This document shows positions 10,650 through 21,151 of a DNA stretch of 64,000 nt, one piece after another. The notes under the pieces were generated by a model. That model did no database searches. It worked only from the letters and a program-made list of their open reading frames with translations, and had not been told where the DNA came from. Positions within the stretch are counted from its first letter, which is position 1. Each line of letters begins with the position of its first letter. The translations under genes and the position numbers were made by a program. Source of the stretch: Ursus arctos (lineage: Eukaryota; Chordata; Mammalia; Carnivora; Ursidae); NCBI RefSeq assembly GCF_023065955.2, contig NW_026622875.1, positions 13,557,001-13,621,000 on the forward strand, in the 5' to 3' direction.

Positions 10650-13588
10650 TCCAAGGTGGTAAAGAAAAAAAAAATTCCAAAAGATACATAATGAAATATC
10701 CCTCAGTCTCCTTCTCCAGAAGCACTGTTACAAGTCTTGTGTGTAGGCTTCTAGAAATGGTGTCTGTATGGATGAGTATGCCCATTTCTGAGGCTACTGT
10801 AGCATGGTGGTTAAGAGTAAGGACAGGAGTTCAGATCTTCACCACTTACTAAGTACAAATCTTGGGATGTTACCTCACCCCTGAGCCCTAGTTTTTCCTG
10901 TAGTAGGTGGGTTGTTGAGAGAATGAAATCAGGTAAGTACTTAAATATTTGTTATTATATACATTCCCCTTTGGTTTTTCCCCAAATGCACATTTCTATT
11001 TGTTTGGGTTTCGGTTGTTTTTTTTTTTTTAACCTAACATATTTTAATGATCATTTCATACCTGGTCTTATAGATTCACATCATTGTTCGGAACATTTTC
11101 TTCCCTTGGCTTCTTTGCTATCCCATCCATGGATTTGTTCCTAACTCACAAGCTCTCTTTCGTAGGCTCCTTGGCTGGTTTCTCTTCTCTCCTGTGCAAG
11201 TCAACGTGGGGGAGCCACAGGCTCCTTCTCTCCTCTAGCTACAGTTTCTCCACAGGTGATAGCCATTCCTCAGGCTTTACATACCAAGATGAGGTCATGG
11301 AGGCCCTTAGGTCATAAAATTTAAGGAGACATTCACTCTTGAGCACGTGCAAGAGGGGGTTGACCCTGGAGAGTGATTGTCCCTTTAAATTGTATGCCTT
11401 AGGTATCTTGCTTGCCTCACCCTTGTCCCTAAATACCTCTAAATACCTCCACCTTCTCCCTGGACCTCCAGACACATAAATCCTATTTGGCACCTCTACT
11501 TGCATATCTTAGACATAACTCAAACTTCCAATATCTAAAACAGAACTCCTGCCTCACTTCCCACTCCCCACGGAGTGGGGTCCCCAGACCCACACCTTCT
11601 ACTTGTCTATGTCAGTTAATAGCATTACCATTTATTCGGTTGCTTATCCTTGATTCCTTTCTTTCAACAAGTCCTATCTTCTATCTCCAAGATCGATTCC
11701 AAACCTGATAACCGCCCACCATCTCTACTGCTGCACCTTAGGTCAGGCCCCCGTCTCTTGCCACTGTGAATACTCCCTGCCTCTGGGGCTCCCTGCTTCC
11801 ACGCCTGCCCTCCTCCTTACCCTCACCCCCTTATTCACGCTAATCAGCAGCCAGACTGATTTTTCACAACATGAAGGAGATGATGTCCCTCTCTTACTTA
11901 AAACTCCCCAGTGGCTTCCCAGTGAATTTAGAGATAAAAGCCAACTCCTTACTGTGGTCAGTTGACCAGGACCCAGCGGGTGCAACAGTCTGATCCCAGC
12001 CTCAGGATCCCACTTCCACCTCCTCTCACTCACCAGGCTCACCGGCTCAGCTCGCTGCTGCCCCAGCTGTGTTCCTTTCCCTGGGACTGCTCTTCCCCAG
12101 ATATTTATACAGCCACCTCCTTCCCGGCATTCAGGTACCGGCTCAGGTGTAACTCTGCTCACCACCCACATCCGCTCACTCACTCAAAATTCCATTACCC
12201 TGTTTCGTTTCTCCATAGTAGCAGTGCTCTGTCAAAGTGTCTTACTGTTACCATTGCATAGTCGCCCCCCAAACCTTGGGGACTTACAACAAAAATTTAT
12301 TAGTTCAACTGCCTAGGTCCTGATTGGGTTGCAGTTAAGCAGCAGCTGGGGTTGGAGTCACCCAGAGGCTTTTCTGGGCTGGACCCCAATACTCTTCCCT
12401 CCCATGCCTGGTACTCCTCTGGGTGGCCTTTCTTTCCAGCAGAGTAACTTGGACTTCCTGAATGGCAGCTCAAGCCTCCCAGAGAAAAGTCGTAGGAACG
12501 GCTGATCTTCTTAGGGGCTAGCCTAGGATTGGCACGCTCTAGTTCTGCTGCCGTATTCGGGTGGCCAAAGCAGCCACAAACCAGCCCAGGTTCAAGGGGA
12601 TTGAGAAATAAATTCCTCTAAAAGAGAAGTGCCATGTGTGTAATAGGAGGGAAGGAATTGGTGGTGGCCATCTTTGGGGATTAGCTATGAAATTTATTGG
12701 TTGTCTGTTTATTCCCATTAGGTTATAATCTCCACGAAACAACAGGTACCTTATCTATCTTGTTTTATGGCTCTATTTCCAGCACCTAGAACAATGCCTG
12801 GCACATACCAGGTGCTCAGTAAATAAGTTAAGAAACATTTGATAAATGTTTGGGAAACGAAATGGACTGAACTTCCCCAGATTGGTCTTGCCAGGTTTGC
12901 TGATGTTAAGCATACTGATGCCTCACCAGATATGAGAGACCCTACATTTATAAAGTATTTCATTTCCTCTGCAAACAAGAAAAACTTGCCCTGAACACAA
13001 AATCTAGAAATAGATTTGGCATGTTTTCTAAATGGAAAATATTTCTTGTATCACCAGAAATTTTTTCCCACAGCTTGTGCGACATCAAAATATTGAAGTT
13101 GACTGAAAATACCCCATTTTTTAATCTTGGTGTGGACTAGAAACCATTTTTTTTCTTTTTTGGAGCAAAGGAAACAGAAATACTTCCTGATGTTTGGACT
13201 CCTCCAAATATCCTCAAACTGAAAATGTCCTTTCAAGACAGATTTTTTTAAAAAAAAAGACTACTGAGAAATGTCATTAGAAGTTTGGTCATCAACATGC
13301 ACAGGGTTTGGTTATAACACCAGCACTTGTTTATTTAAGTGATTACATATGACCAAGGGCAGAAACGATTCCCTCAAATCCCTTCTTTGTTGGTCTTTAC
13401 TGGTGAGTTCTATAAAATAATCCTGTGTTTAAACCTTCCTCTAAATCCCCCGTAAATTAGTAAGTGAGAATGTATTCATCTGAAGGATTTTAGTGATTTT
13501 TGAAGTTACAAAGAAGGATTTAATTTTTGAAATTACATTCACCGACTACCACTAACACAACGTCTTCTAATCTTGGTGTCCTCTTTAG
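10650..13588. other. CLRN1 intron 1, 3' part
   Basis: No exon was recognised. An L2-like stretch covers about 11740-12240 ('ctgcaccttaggtcaggccc', 'cagtggcttcccagtgaatt'). Another L2 3' end lies at about 12765-12840 ('caatgcctggcacatacc'). An unassigned repeat fragment starts near 12255. The polypyrimidine tract and AG that define exon 2 end at 13588. Confidence 0.45.
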
Positions 13589-13768
13589 TTTTCCCAGATT
13601 TGCTCCAAGTGATCCCCGCGAGTATCCACATCAACGTCATCCTCTTCTGCACAGTCCTGGTCATTCTAACCATGCTGGGAACAGCCCTCTTCACGTACAA
13701 CGCTTTCGGCAAGCCCTTTGAAACCCTGCATGGTCCACTGGGGTTGTATCTTTCGAGCTTCATTTCAG
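13589..13768 (+). CDS. CLRN1: CLRN1 (clarin-1) coding exon 2
   Basis: Clarin-1 is a four-pass membrane protein of hair-cell stereocilia/synapses and retina; its loss causes Usher syndrome 3A. The exon is 180 nt, bounded by a 'ctctttag' acceptor and a 'gtgagt' donor. It starts with the last two bases of codon 85 and ends with the first base of codon 145. It encodes about residues 85-144 of the 232-residue protein: a loop (FPDLLQVIPASIHINV), transmembrane segment 2 (about 101-119), and the strongly conserved YNAFGKPFETLHGPLGLYL stretch leading into transmembrane segment 3. Length and phase equal those I recall for the human exon (c.254-433). Exon 1 (start codon, transmembrane segment 1, N-glycosylated loop) is not in the window. 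Odd point: residue 120 is Thr where human has Met. The identification is by recognition of the protein, not by a search. Confidence 0.96.
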
Positions 13769-13869
13769 GTGAGTACAAAATTCTACTTCTACTTCGAAGC
13801 ACTTCTATCTGACACAAAGACAAACGTGCCTCCCGAGGTGTCAAAAGACAGGTCTACCTGAATGTAAGT

Positions 13870-14347
13870 GACAGTTCATAGACATGGATGTCCATCGTAG
13901 CGTTAGGTATGATTGCCAAAGTGGGGAAAAACGTAATTATCCAACAAGAGGGAATTTGGGATCTACATTGTGATGGTCTATATGGATAAACGCTGGCATT
14001 AAATTATATCTTTGAAGATGTAATCAAAAGGATGTATGCTTGGATCAAAAAATTAAGTGAATAAAACTGTGTAACATTTTATAAATATAAGATTTATAAT
14101 AATAAGATTTTATGAACCGAATTGGAGTATATATAGACAGCATATATATTTATATTGTACATGTATTCTTTCTAGCTTCCCTATAGATACACAGAGAGAG
14201 AGAGAGAGAGCTCATCTGTTCTGTTCATAGTAGTTACCTCTGAGCAGTGAAATTATGGGTGATTTTTACTTTTTCTTATACTTTTTAGTATTTCCAAATG
14301 TTCAGTAATGTGCATGTATTTATTCACGATCAGGAAAATAAATAAAA
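13870..14347 (+). repeat. Old L1 3' end-like fragment
   Basis: An AT-rich diverged text ending '...caggaaaataaataaaaat', with 'gttcagtaatgtgcatgtat'. It includes a short (GA)n at 14200-14214. It lies in CLRN1 intron 2. Confidence 0.4.
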
Positions 14348-14349
14348 AT

Positions 14350-15650
14350 CATCCCAAAAAAGTAAAACACCAGTGTTCTGCCCACATAAGTTGTCATATT
14401 CAGGCTTATAGGTACTTTGTGTAGCGTAATGATAGGTGTGTCTGGGAAAGAATAAACTCTAAACTCAGAAATCAGTCCATCAATAAACACGTCCTACTCA
14501 ATAACTAAGGCTGATGGAAGAGCATAGAAACTCCAGATAGTGCCGCAAGGCGCTTAGGATACATTTACCAGGAGAAGAGAAACATGAGAAAATCAAAACT
14601 GTACGCGTAACTTGCATGTAGCCCTTCTTCTATCAGAGGTCTCTGATTTCACCCCACTTCAGACTTGCAAAAGGACTTAGTATTCTGTCAGATTCCCAGG
14701 AAGCACCTGCAGTTCTCTTAAGGATTCCACGGGGAAGACAAGAGAGGTCACAACTCACACCAACAAACAGTAGATTGAAAATCTCGATGAGTCCATTTCC
14801 TTCTCCTCTGACGTTACCCTTTGGCTGCCCCTGGGCCCCAGGCCCTTCTCTGTCTGGCCACTGCTCCCTTCCCCTAGCACAATCGAGGCCAGCCACAAGC
14901 TTGCAGAGCCCCCTCTCTAGAAAACAGAGCCTTGGGTCAACGGGCTCCCTCACTCGCAGGGCGGTACACTCTTTACCCACTCGGAACTGAGCGCGCATCT
15001 TGGAGCCTTACCTCATCCGCTTCTTGCTGATCAAATAATTTGCTTCCCCAAAGCAGTTCTCTCTCCAGTGGGGGTTCTGCTACTATTTCCCCCATGTCTC
15101 TCACCAGCAGATAACAGTGTTCAATCGGGCGGAAACGGAGACCCTAGGAGGGCAGAGTCTAAGTCTTTCTCATCTGTGTATCTCCAGCAAGAGCATTCAG
15201 CATGAGGCTCTGCACGCAGTAAACAACTCGACACATGTTTGCGGACTTGAGAAAGCAAACCCGGAAGGAGATGTGCGCCTGGGCACTTAGTACAGTTTAG
15301 AGAAATCAGAATTCCAGTGGGATGGGATTAGCAGAGCAGGCCCACAGAGGTGGCAGGACAGAAGCCAGAGAGGGGCGGGATGAAACCTGTAAAGGAAGGC
15401 TGAGGGCTTCGAGATAAGGGCAGAGGAGCAAGAGCACAGGTACAAGGTGCAGACAGACTGAGACAGTGATTCAATGTCATGGGCAGGTCCAGGTGAGAAG
15501 CGGATGTTGGCATTAGCTCCCCTCTCCCCCAATATACCAAACCAAACTGGTAGACCTGGGCGGTGTGCTATGTTAGTGAAGGCCATCAAATCAATCAGAG
15601 GCCAACCAGAAAACAGAATACACACTATTTTGACCAAGAGAACACAATGT
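14350..15650. other. CLRN1 intron 2, unassigned
   Basis: No coding exon and no clear repeat family recognised. Short open frames here lack splice context and resemble no protein I know. Confidence 0.4.
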
Positions 15651-15654
15651 TCTA

Positions 15655-15850
15655 AAGTGGTTCTTAATGTGGGGTTCCCAGACCAGCAGCATTTGCCGCA
15701 CCTGGGAACTTGATAGAAAAGCAAATTCTCCGGCCCCGCCCCAAACCTGCTACTGCTTCAGAAACTGGGGTGGGGCGGGGGGTGGGCAGCAATGTGTTCA
15801 ACAAGCCTTTCAGTGATTCTGATGCAAGCTCAGGTTTGAGGACCAGGGCT
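15655..15850 (+). mobile_element. MER5A-like hAT fossil
   Basis: 'agtggttcttaatgtggggt' at the start, a mid region 'gaaactggggtggggcgggg', and 'gattctgatgcaagctcagg' near the end follow the MER5A order. Terminal bases are decayed. Confidence 0.65.
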
Positions 15851-16174
15851 GTCAGGAACTGATGGAACAGGTGTTAGAGGACTGGTGACAGGAAATGGAG
15901 ACCCTAAGGTGACTCGGAGATGGTAATCTCAGAAAGCATCTGCCATTCCCAGGGCTGAAAGAACCGAGGGAAGAATTTGGAGTTACCAGAACCTAGGTGC
16001 TTGAGAGAGGCCAGGGCGCTGGGTGTCAGACCTTTGAGGAGATGACAGTGTCGTGTGACACCAGCGGTGGTGGGGGGGAGGGGTAGAAAGGGCTTGGGAA
16101 GTGCCCCCTCCCCAGCGCTGAGTACTGACAGAGCAGAACGGGAAGCAGCTGAGGAGGCAGACGATGAGTCCAGT

Positions 16175-16175
<1 letters not shown>

Positions 16176-16216
<41 letters not shown>
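16176..16216 (+). repeat. (GA)n microsatellite
   Basis: About 20 perfect GA units in CLRN1 intron 2. Confidence 0.98.
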
Positions 16217-16220
<4 letters not shown>

Positions 16221-16299
16221 GGGAGTCTTGACCCAGCATCACAAAGCAGAGCAAAAAAAGCACTGGTTCGAAGCCGAGCTACAACCGCTTATTAACTGG

Positions 16300-17740
16300 C
16301 ACAACCATCTCGCACTCCAGCTTCTGAATGAAATTCAGAAGAGCAGCCCATTTGGAAGACAAATTATTTGACAGTTCTAACGGATGACCGAACTAACAGT
16401 ATTTGAAAAGCAAGATGACTCAGAGAATGCAGAATTTAATCCAAGTCCCAGATCTTATCTCGGCCCTCGGCCAAGTCTAATGCAAAGAAAACCTGAGCGC
16501 AGAAATATATGCGGGGACACACAGACCCTGGGCTTACATTATATCTTATTTATCTTTGAACTTGCTGCAAAAGCAGGTCCTCAATAAAGGTTTGTGGATG
16601 AGAGAAGGAAGGGAAGGGGAGTAGGAAAAGAAGGAGCCAGCTCCAGATCTGTCCTACAGAAGAAAAAGGCCTAGTATTTGCACCTTATCTACTTCTTTAA
16701 GCCCCAAATCCTTATTTGTTAAATACGAAAAATTTCAATAACTTTTTAAAAACTGTGCATGAGAAAAAACATGTTTAAGGGTCCAATGGACTGATGGTTG
16801 GTGACCTTTGGGGTAAACAGATCACTCTTGAATCACAGACTACCTTCTGCTTCAATCTACATACAGTAACTGGAAACCCCTGGCGTTTTGGAAATGTTTA
16901 TCTGAAGTTGTAATATTCACGGAGATCCCAGCTCTACACCCTAATTGTGGGAGGATGGGGACTTACAGCCTTATCACAAACACTGTAACTCTGAGCCAAC
17001 AGAGACACAGAAAGAAGGGAGAGCCTGTATTAGGAAGTCCTTTTGTTCCCGTGTGAGTCATACTCCACTGGAGACCCCCTTATTGGCCCACGGTGGGGAT
17101 GTGAGCTCTCTTCCACTGAGTCTCCTCCCCTGTTTCTCTACCCAGGTGGCCTTCCTCACCGTCTACAGGGAAAATTCCTTCCTCCTGGGATCTCCTTTCT
17201 CTTCTCTCACTCACCCCTGGGTTCCCCAAGATTCCCCCTTTCCTTGTGCTGCTATCATTCGGGCCTACTGTCTACCCCCTTGCTGGATGGCGACCCAAGG
17301 CTTGGCATCCTGAGGCATGAAGATGGGGGAGAAGGAAAGGGAAGGGGTCTTCCTTCCACACAGCCGGAGTAACAGTGCTCTGAGCATCCCCTTCTGTGTT
17401 CCAATGTGCATGCCAGACCCTGGACACAAAGCAGGAAAGGGAATAGACCTGCAGACTAGGCCACCAAATGCTTTATTCACCACAGCTGGCTCATGCTATG
17501 GCCTGATAACCTGTTGCCCTCCTGGACCAGATATTGCTTCCACTTCTCCTGGCTTCCGGTTTGGTCCATCACATTCCTCAGCCTTCTTCGTGCTGCATTT
17601 CTGTCCACTGTCATTGTTCACGAGACACATGCAACTCAGTCCCTTTGCTCTTTCTCATCTTGTCAATTATAAACTAGATTTGAGAAATCTTTCCCCAAGT
17701 TAGGATTTTAGTAATACCTTAATGGTCCCCCTTAATTCAT
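16300..17740. other. CLRN1 intron 2, unassigned
   Basis: No exon or identifiable repeat seen. Open frames of 100-130 codons at 16945-17703 have no recognisable protein family and look like chance frames in GC-rich sequence. Confidence 0.4.
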
Positions 17741-17746
17741 TTTGGG

Positions 17747-17924
17747 CAGTGATTCTCTTTCTGGACCATGCACTAGAATCCCTTAAAGAATTTTCTAAAA
17801 ATGTTGACACCAGGCCCCATGCTACACTAACTAAATTGGAGTCTCTGGGGGTGGAGTCTGGGTACAAGCGTGTTTTAAAGCTCCCTCGGTAATGTTAATG
17901 TGTGACCAGCATTGAGAACCACTG
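17747..17924 (+). mobile_element. MER5A hAT (Charlie) non-autonomous element
   Basis: It starts CAGTGATTCTC and ends GAGAACCACTG, with the core 'ggagtctctgggggtggagt'. The terminal inverted repeats are well kept. Confidence 0.85.
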
Positions 17925-18039
17925 ATTGAGGTGCATACATCTCCCTTATTCAACAAACCCTGACTGAGAACCCACTATGTGGCCGCCATTATAACAGGCA
18001 CTGGTGCTAGATATCACAACCAATCAATCAGGCACACAG

Positions 18040-19180
18040 GCCTGCCTTCATGGAATCTATAGTCTGGTGGGAGAGTCAAACAAAAGCATACATAAGTAAT
18101 TAAAGATGACAATCATTCCAATAAGGGTGATAAATGTGCTGTTAGAATAGAGAATGAAGGGAAAGGGGGAATGGGGCTTTGATGCGGTGGTCAGCAACTA
18201 GTTCCAAGGACACAAAGGAGCTGAAGACCCCAGAGACTTTCCTAAGGAGAGGAGAAAGCACACGCGAACACTCTAGAAAAAGAGGTCAGCTTGCCATAGG
18301 AACTGCAAGAAGGCCCATGTGCCTGGAGTAGGTAATGAGGGACAAATGGCCCAAAAGAAAAAAAAAATCATCCGCAAGACCTGTTGATGCCAATTAACGT
18401 CAGACCTCAAAAGCCATGGTAAATCTTTTACAATTGATTCTCATTGCATTGAGAAGCTTTCAGATTTTAAGAAAATGTCGGATAGCTGATTCACCTTTTA
18501 AGAAACGTCTGGTGAAAGACAGGCTATTGCCTTGGACATGGAGAGAGATGAATGGATTCAAAAACAATTTTGAGACTAAATTCAAAACCTTTTGCAGGTG
18601 GCTTAAGCAAGTAGACAGTGGTGGCATTAACCAAGATGAATAAGACAAGGGGAGGAACAGACTTAGAGTTTCAGGCAAGAAAGAGCTTGAAGGAGGAGCT
18701 TAGCACTAGAAATCAATGTTCTATTTGTGGTATGTCGAGTTTAAGACCCTAGGATGTATCCAAGCAGATATGGCAAATAGCCAGTGGGATATATGAGTCT
18801 GGAGCTCAGAGAAGAGGTCTAGACAAAAGACATAAATTTAGGAGTTGTCAGGATATAGATATTATTTAAAGCAATGGAAATGGATGAGCTCATCTAGAGA
18901 GAGAATGTAGATAGAAAAAAACTGGCATGGGACCAATCCCTGAAGAACACGGTCGGTTCGTATTTGCGTTGTGGAGGAAGGAGGGGCCAGCCAAGACACT
19001 GACTAGGTGTGTCCAGACAGGAGGAAGGAAAACCAAGAGGCTGTAAGATGGGAATGTTTCAAGAGTATGGCTGAATGGTGAGCGTTTTGAAAGCATAAAT
19101 GGAAGAGGAAATGGGAGAGGAAGGCAGAATGGGGCAAGCGGTGGAAAACATTTCTCTCAAGGTTTATAATACATCAGGAG
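18040..19180 (+). repeat. Ancient interspersed repeat, copy C (family not assigned)
   Basis: Same old family as copies A and B. Recognisable wording includes 'atatgagtctggagctcaga', 'ggagttgtcaggatatagat' and 'ccaatccctgaagaacacgg'. Confidence 0.5.
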
Positions 19181-19613
19181 AGACAAAGTTGACACAACTT
19201 AAGGAAGTAGAGAGAGAGAGGCAGAGAAGAAGCAGCTGAGCATAGAAGTAACTGGATCCATAGTTTCACACTGGAGCACTGATATATGAGTGTCTGCCTT
19301 TCTATATTCCATTCTAGAAGTTTCCCAGTTGATGGTGGAGTCCCAGATCTGCAAGGAAAAGAGAGCAGGCTAGGTAGAAGCCTTGCCATGGATCAATCAC
19401 AGAACATCCTAGATCGTTCGGTGAATACTCTCTGAAAATAATATGAAAGGTATTGACTCAGGCCTTTTAGAGGTGATGAAAACCTCCAAAATGAGGACTT
19501 ATTGCAAATTATATTTATTGTGTCTTCTCTTACACAGAGCATCATGTTATGAGTTATACCAAGCAAGGCAAACAAATACGATAACTGCCTTCGTTTAGAA
19601 GGGGGATGTTCCT

Positions 19614-19827
19614 GGGGCTCCTAGGTGGCACAGTCAGTTAAGCATCGACTCTTGATTTTGGCTCAGCTCATGCTCTCAGGGTTGTGAGATTGAGCCCTCC
19701 ATTAGGCTCCATGCTCAGCGTGAAGTCTGCTTAAGATTCTCTCTCTCCCTTTCCCTCTGCTCCTCCCCCCTGCTCTTTTCTCTCTCTCTCAAATAAATAA
19801 ATCTTTAAAAAAAATAAATACATAAAA
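19614..19827 (+). mobile_element. CAN-type SINE with target-site duplication
   Basis: Full length: head 'ggggctcctaggtggcacag', tail 'aataaataaatctttaaaaa'. It is flanked by a direct repeat gggggatgttcct at 19601-19613 and 19828-19840. Confidence 0.95.
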
Positions 19828-19904
19828 GGGGGATGTTCCTAATACGGGCTTAATTAATTATGATCATTACAACTATGGCATAGAACATAAATAAACACAG
19901 TCAC

Positions 19905-20101
19905 GGGGCACCTGGGTGGCACAGCGGTTGGGCTTCTACCTTCGGCTCGGGGCGTGATCCCGGCATTGTGGGATCGAGCCCCACATCAGGCTCCTCCACT
20001 ATGAGCCTGCTTCTTCCTCTCCCACTCCCCCTGCTTGTGTTCCCTCTCTCGCTGGCTGTCTCTATCTCTGTCAAATAAATAAAAAAAAGACAAAAACAAA
20101 A
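19905..20101 (+). mobile_element. CAN-type SINE (arctoid subtype) with target-site duplication
   Basis: Head 'ggggcacctgggtggcacag', the subtype tail 'ctgcttcttcctctcccact', and an A-rich end. Direct repeats aaacacagtcac flank it at 19893-19904 and 20102-20113. It lies 65 bp after the previous SINE, in the same orientation. Confidence 0.96.
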
Positions 20102-20689
20102 AAACACAGTCACACATGAAACACATAAACAGGAAAATAAAGAGCAGGACAAAAATAGAGGACAGCTTAGATTATATATCAGGATTAGTACTCCTAATAT
20201 CCCGGCCTCTATACTATGTCTAGGGCATGTTATTCGGCAGCTGGTGGTCACAGACTATCCACTTCCATCCTTATGGAGGAGCTGTCACCCAAAGTCCAAG
20301 AAGCAGATACACAGGGATGTCCAGGCATCAGAGCCACCGGACCTGACGGTGGTAGGAAGAGTTGGCAATGAAAACATTCTACTAGTTTCTCGGCATAGAC
20401 TTTAGAAAGGAGGCCACCGAAGGAGAGAAGTAATATTAGCCAGCCCGTGATGGCAAAGGACCAGGGCTCCTGTTTCGAGGCGCAGGTGGCAGCAGGGTAG
20501 CGAGAGAACGGTAGTCCAGGTTCCTCACATTGAAGGAGCCAGAACAGAGCCGTCTAACTCACTGTGCCCCAAACCCGGCCATGACCCTGTGCGAGCAGAT
20601 GCTCAATCTTGTTCCATCACAATGGCAAACAAACTCCCATCCTATGCAAAACGTGCACACGTGTCTCCCTTTCTCTTTGATCTAGAGTC

Positions 20690-21151
20690 AAAGCCCAAGT
20701 CCTTGCTAGGACCTCCAAAGCACCACCTGACGTGCCCACCCCAACCCGCTCCACCCCACTGCTGCCCCCCCTCCCCACAGCTCACCTCTCTTACTCCCCT
20801 CTGCCTGGCTCCTTGCCTCTCTCGGCCCAGACCACCTGGGGCCTCTGCACAGGCTGTTCCCTCACCCTGAAATGCTATTCCCCTCAAATATCTACTTTCT
20901 CATTCCCTGACTTCCTTCCAGAGGCACTAAAATATCATCTTCTCCCTGAGGCCTCCCCTGGCCACCCCTTCCCTGCTTTATTTATTCTCCTTCGTGTATG
21001 CCCTTGCTTATCTTGTTATTTATTGACTCTTTTCCACTGTCCCCACCACTGGCAGCTCCCCGAGGACAGGGATTTCTGTGGGTGCATCCAGGGCTGTATC
21101 CGTGCGCCCGCAACAGGGCAGTAGGCATGCGATAAATACTTGTTGAATAAA
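20690..21151 (+). repeat. L2 LINE 3' end
   Basis: The L2-type order 'ctgaggcctcccctggccac' ... 'tccccgaggacagggatttc' ... 'gataaatacttgttgaataa' is clear. Open frames here are not genes. Confidence 0.75.

Noticed and set aside
11743..12183. 146-codon open frame on the - strand
   Set aside because: It overlaps L2-like sequence on the other strand; it is a shadow of a repeat.
1..13588. Search for CLRN1 exon 1
   Set aside because: No frame encoding the expected N-terminus with a donor of the right phase was found, so exon 1 must lie upstream.
19614..19700. tRNA-like sequence in SINE heads
   Set aside because: SINE heads descend from a tRNA but no functional tRNA gene is apparent; they are flanked by SINE bodies and target duplications.
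19901..20251. 116-codon minus-strand frame with a hydrophobic stretch
   Set aside because: This is a SINE read backwards; the Cys/Phe-rich part is not a membrane protein.
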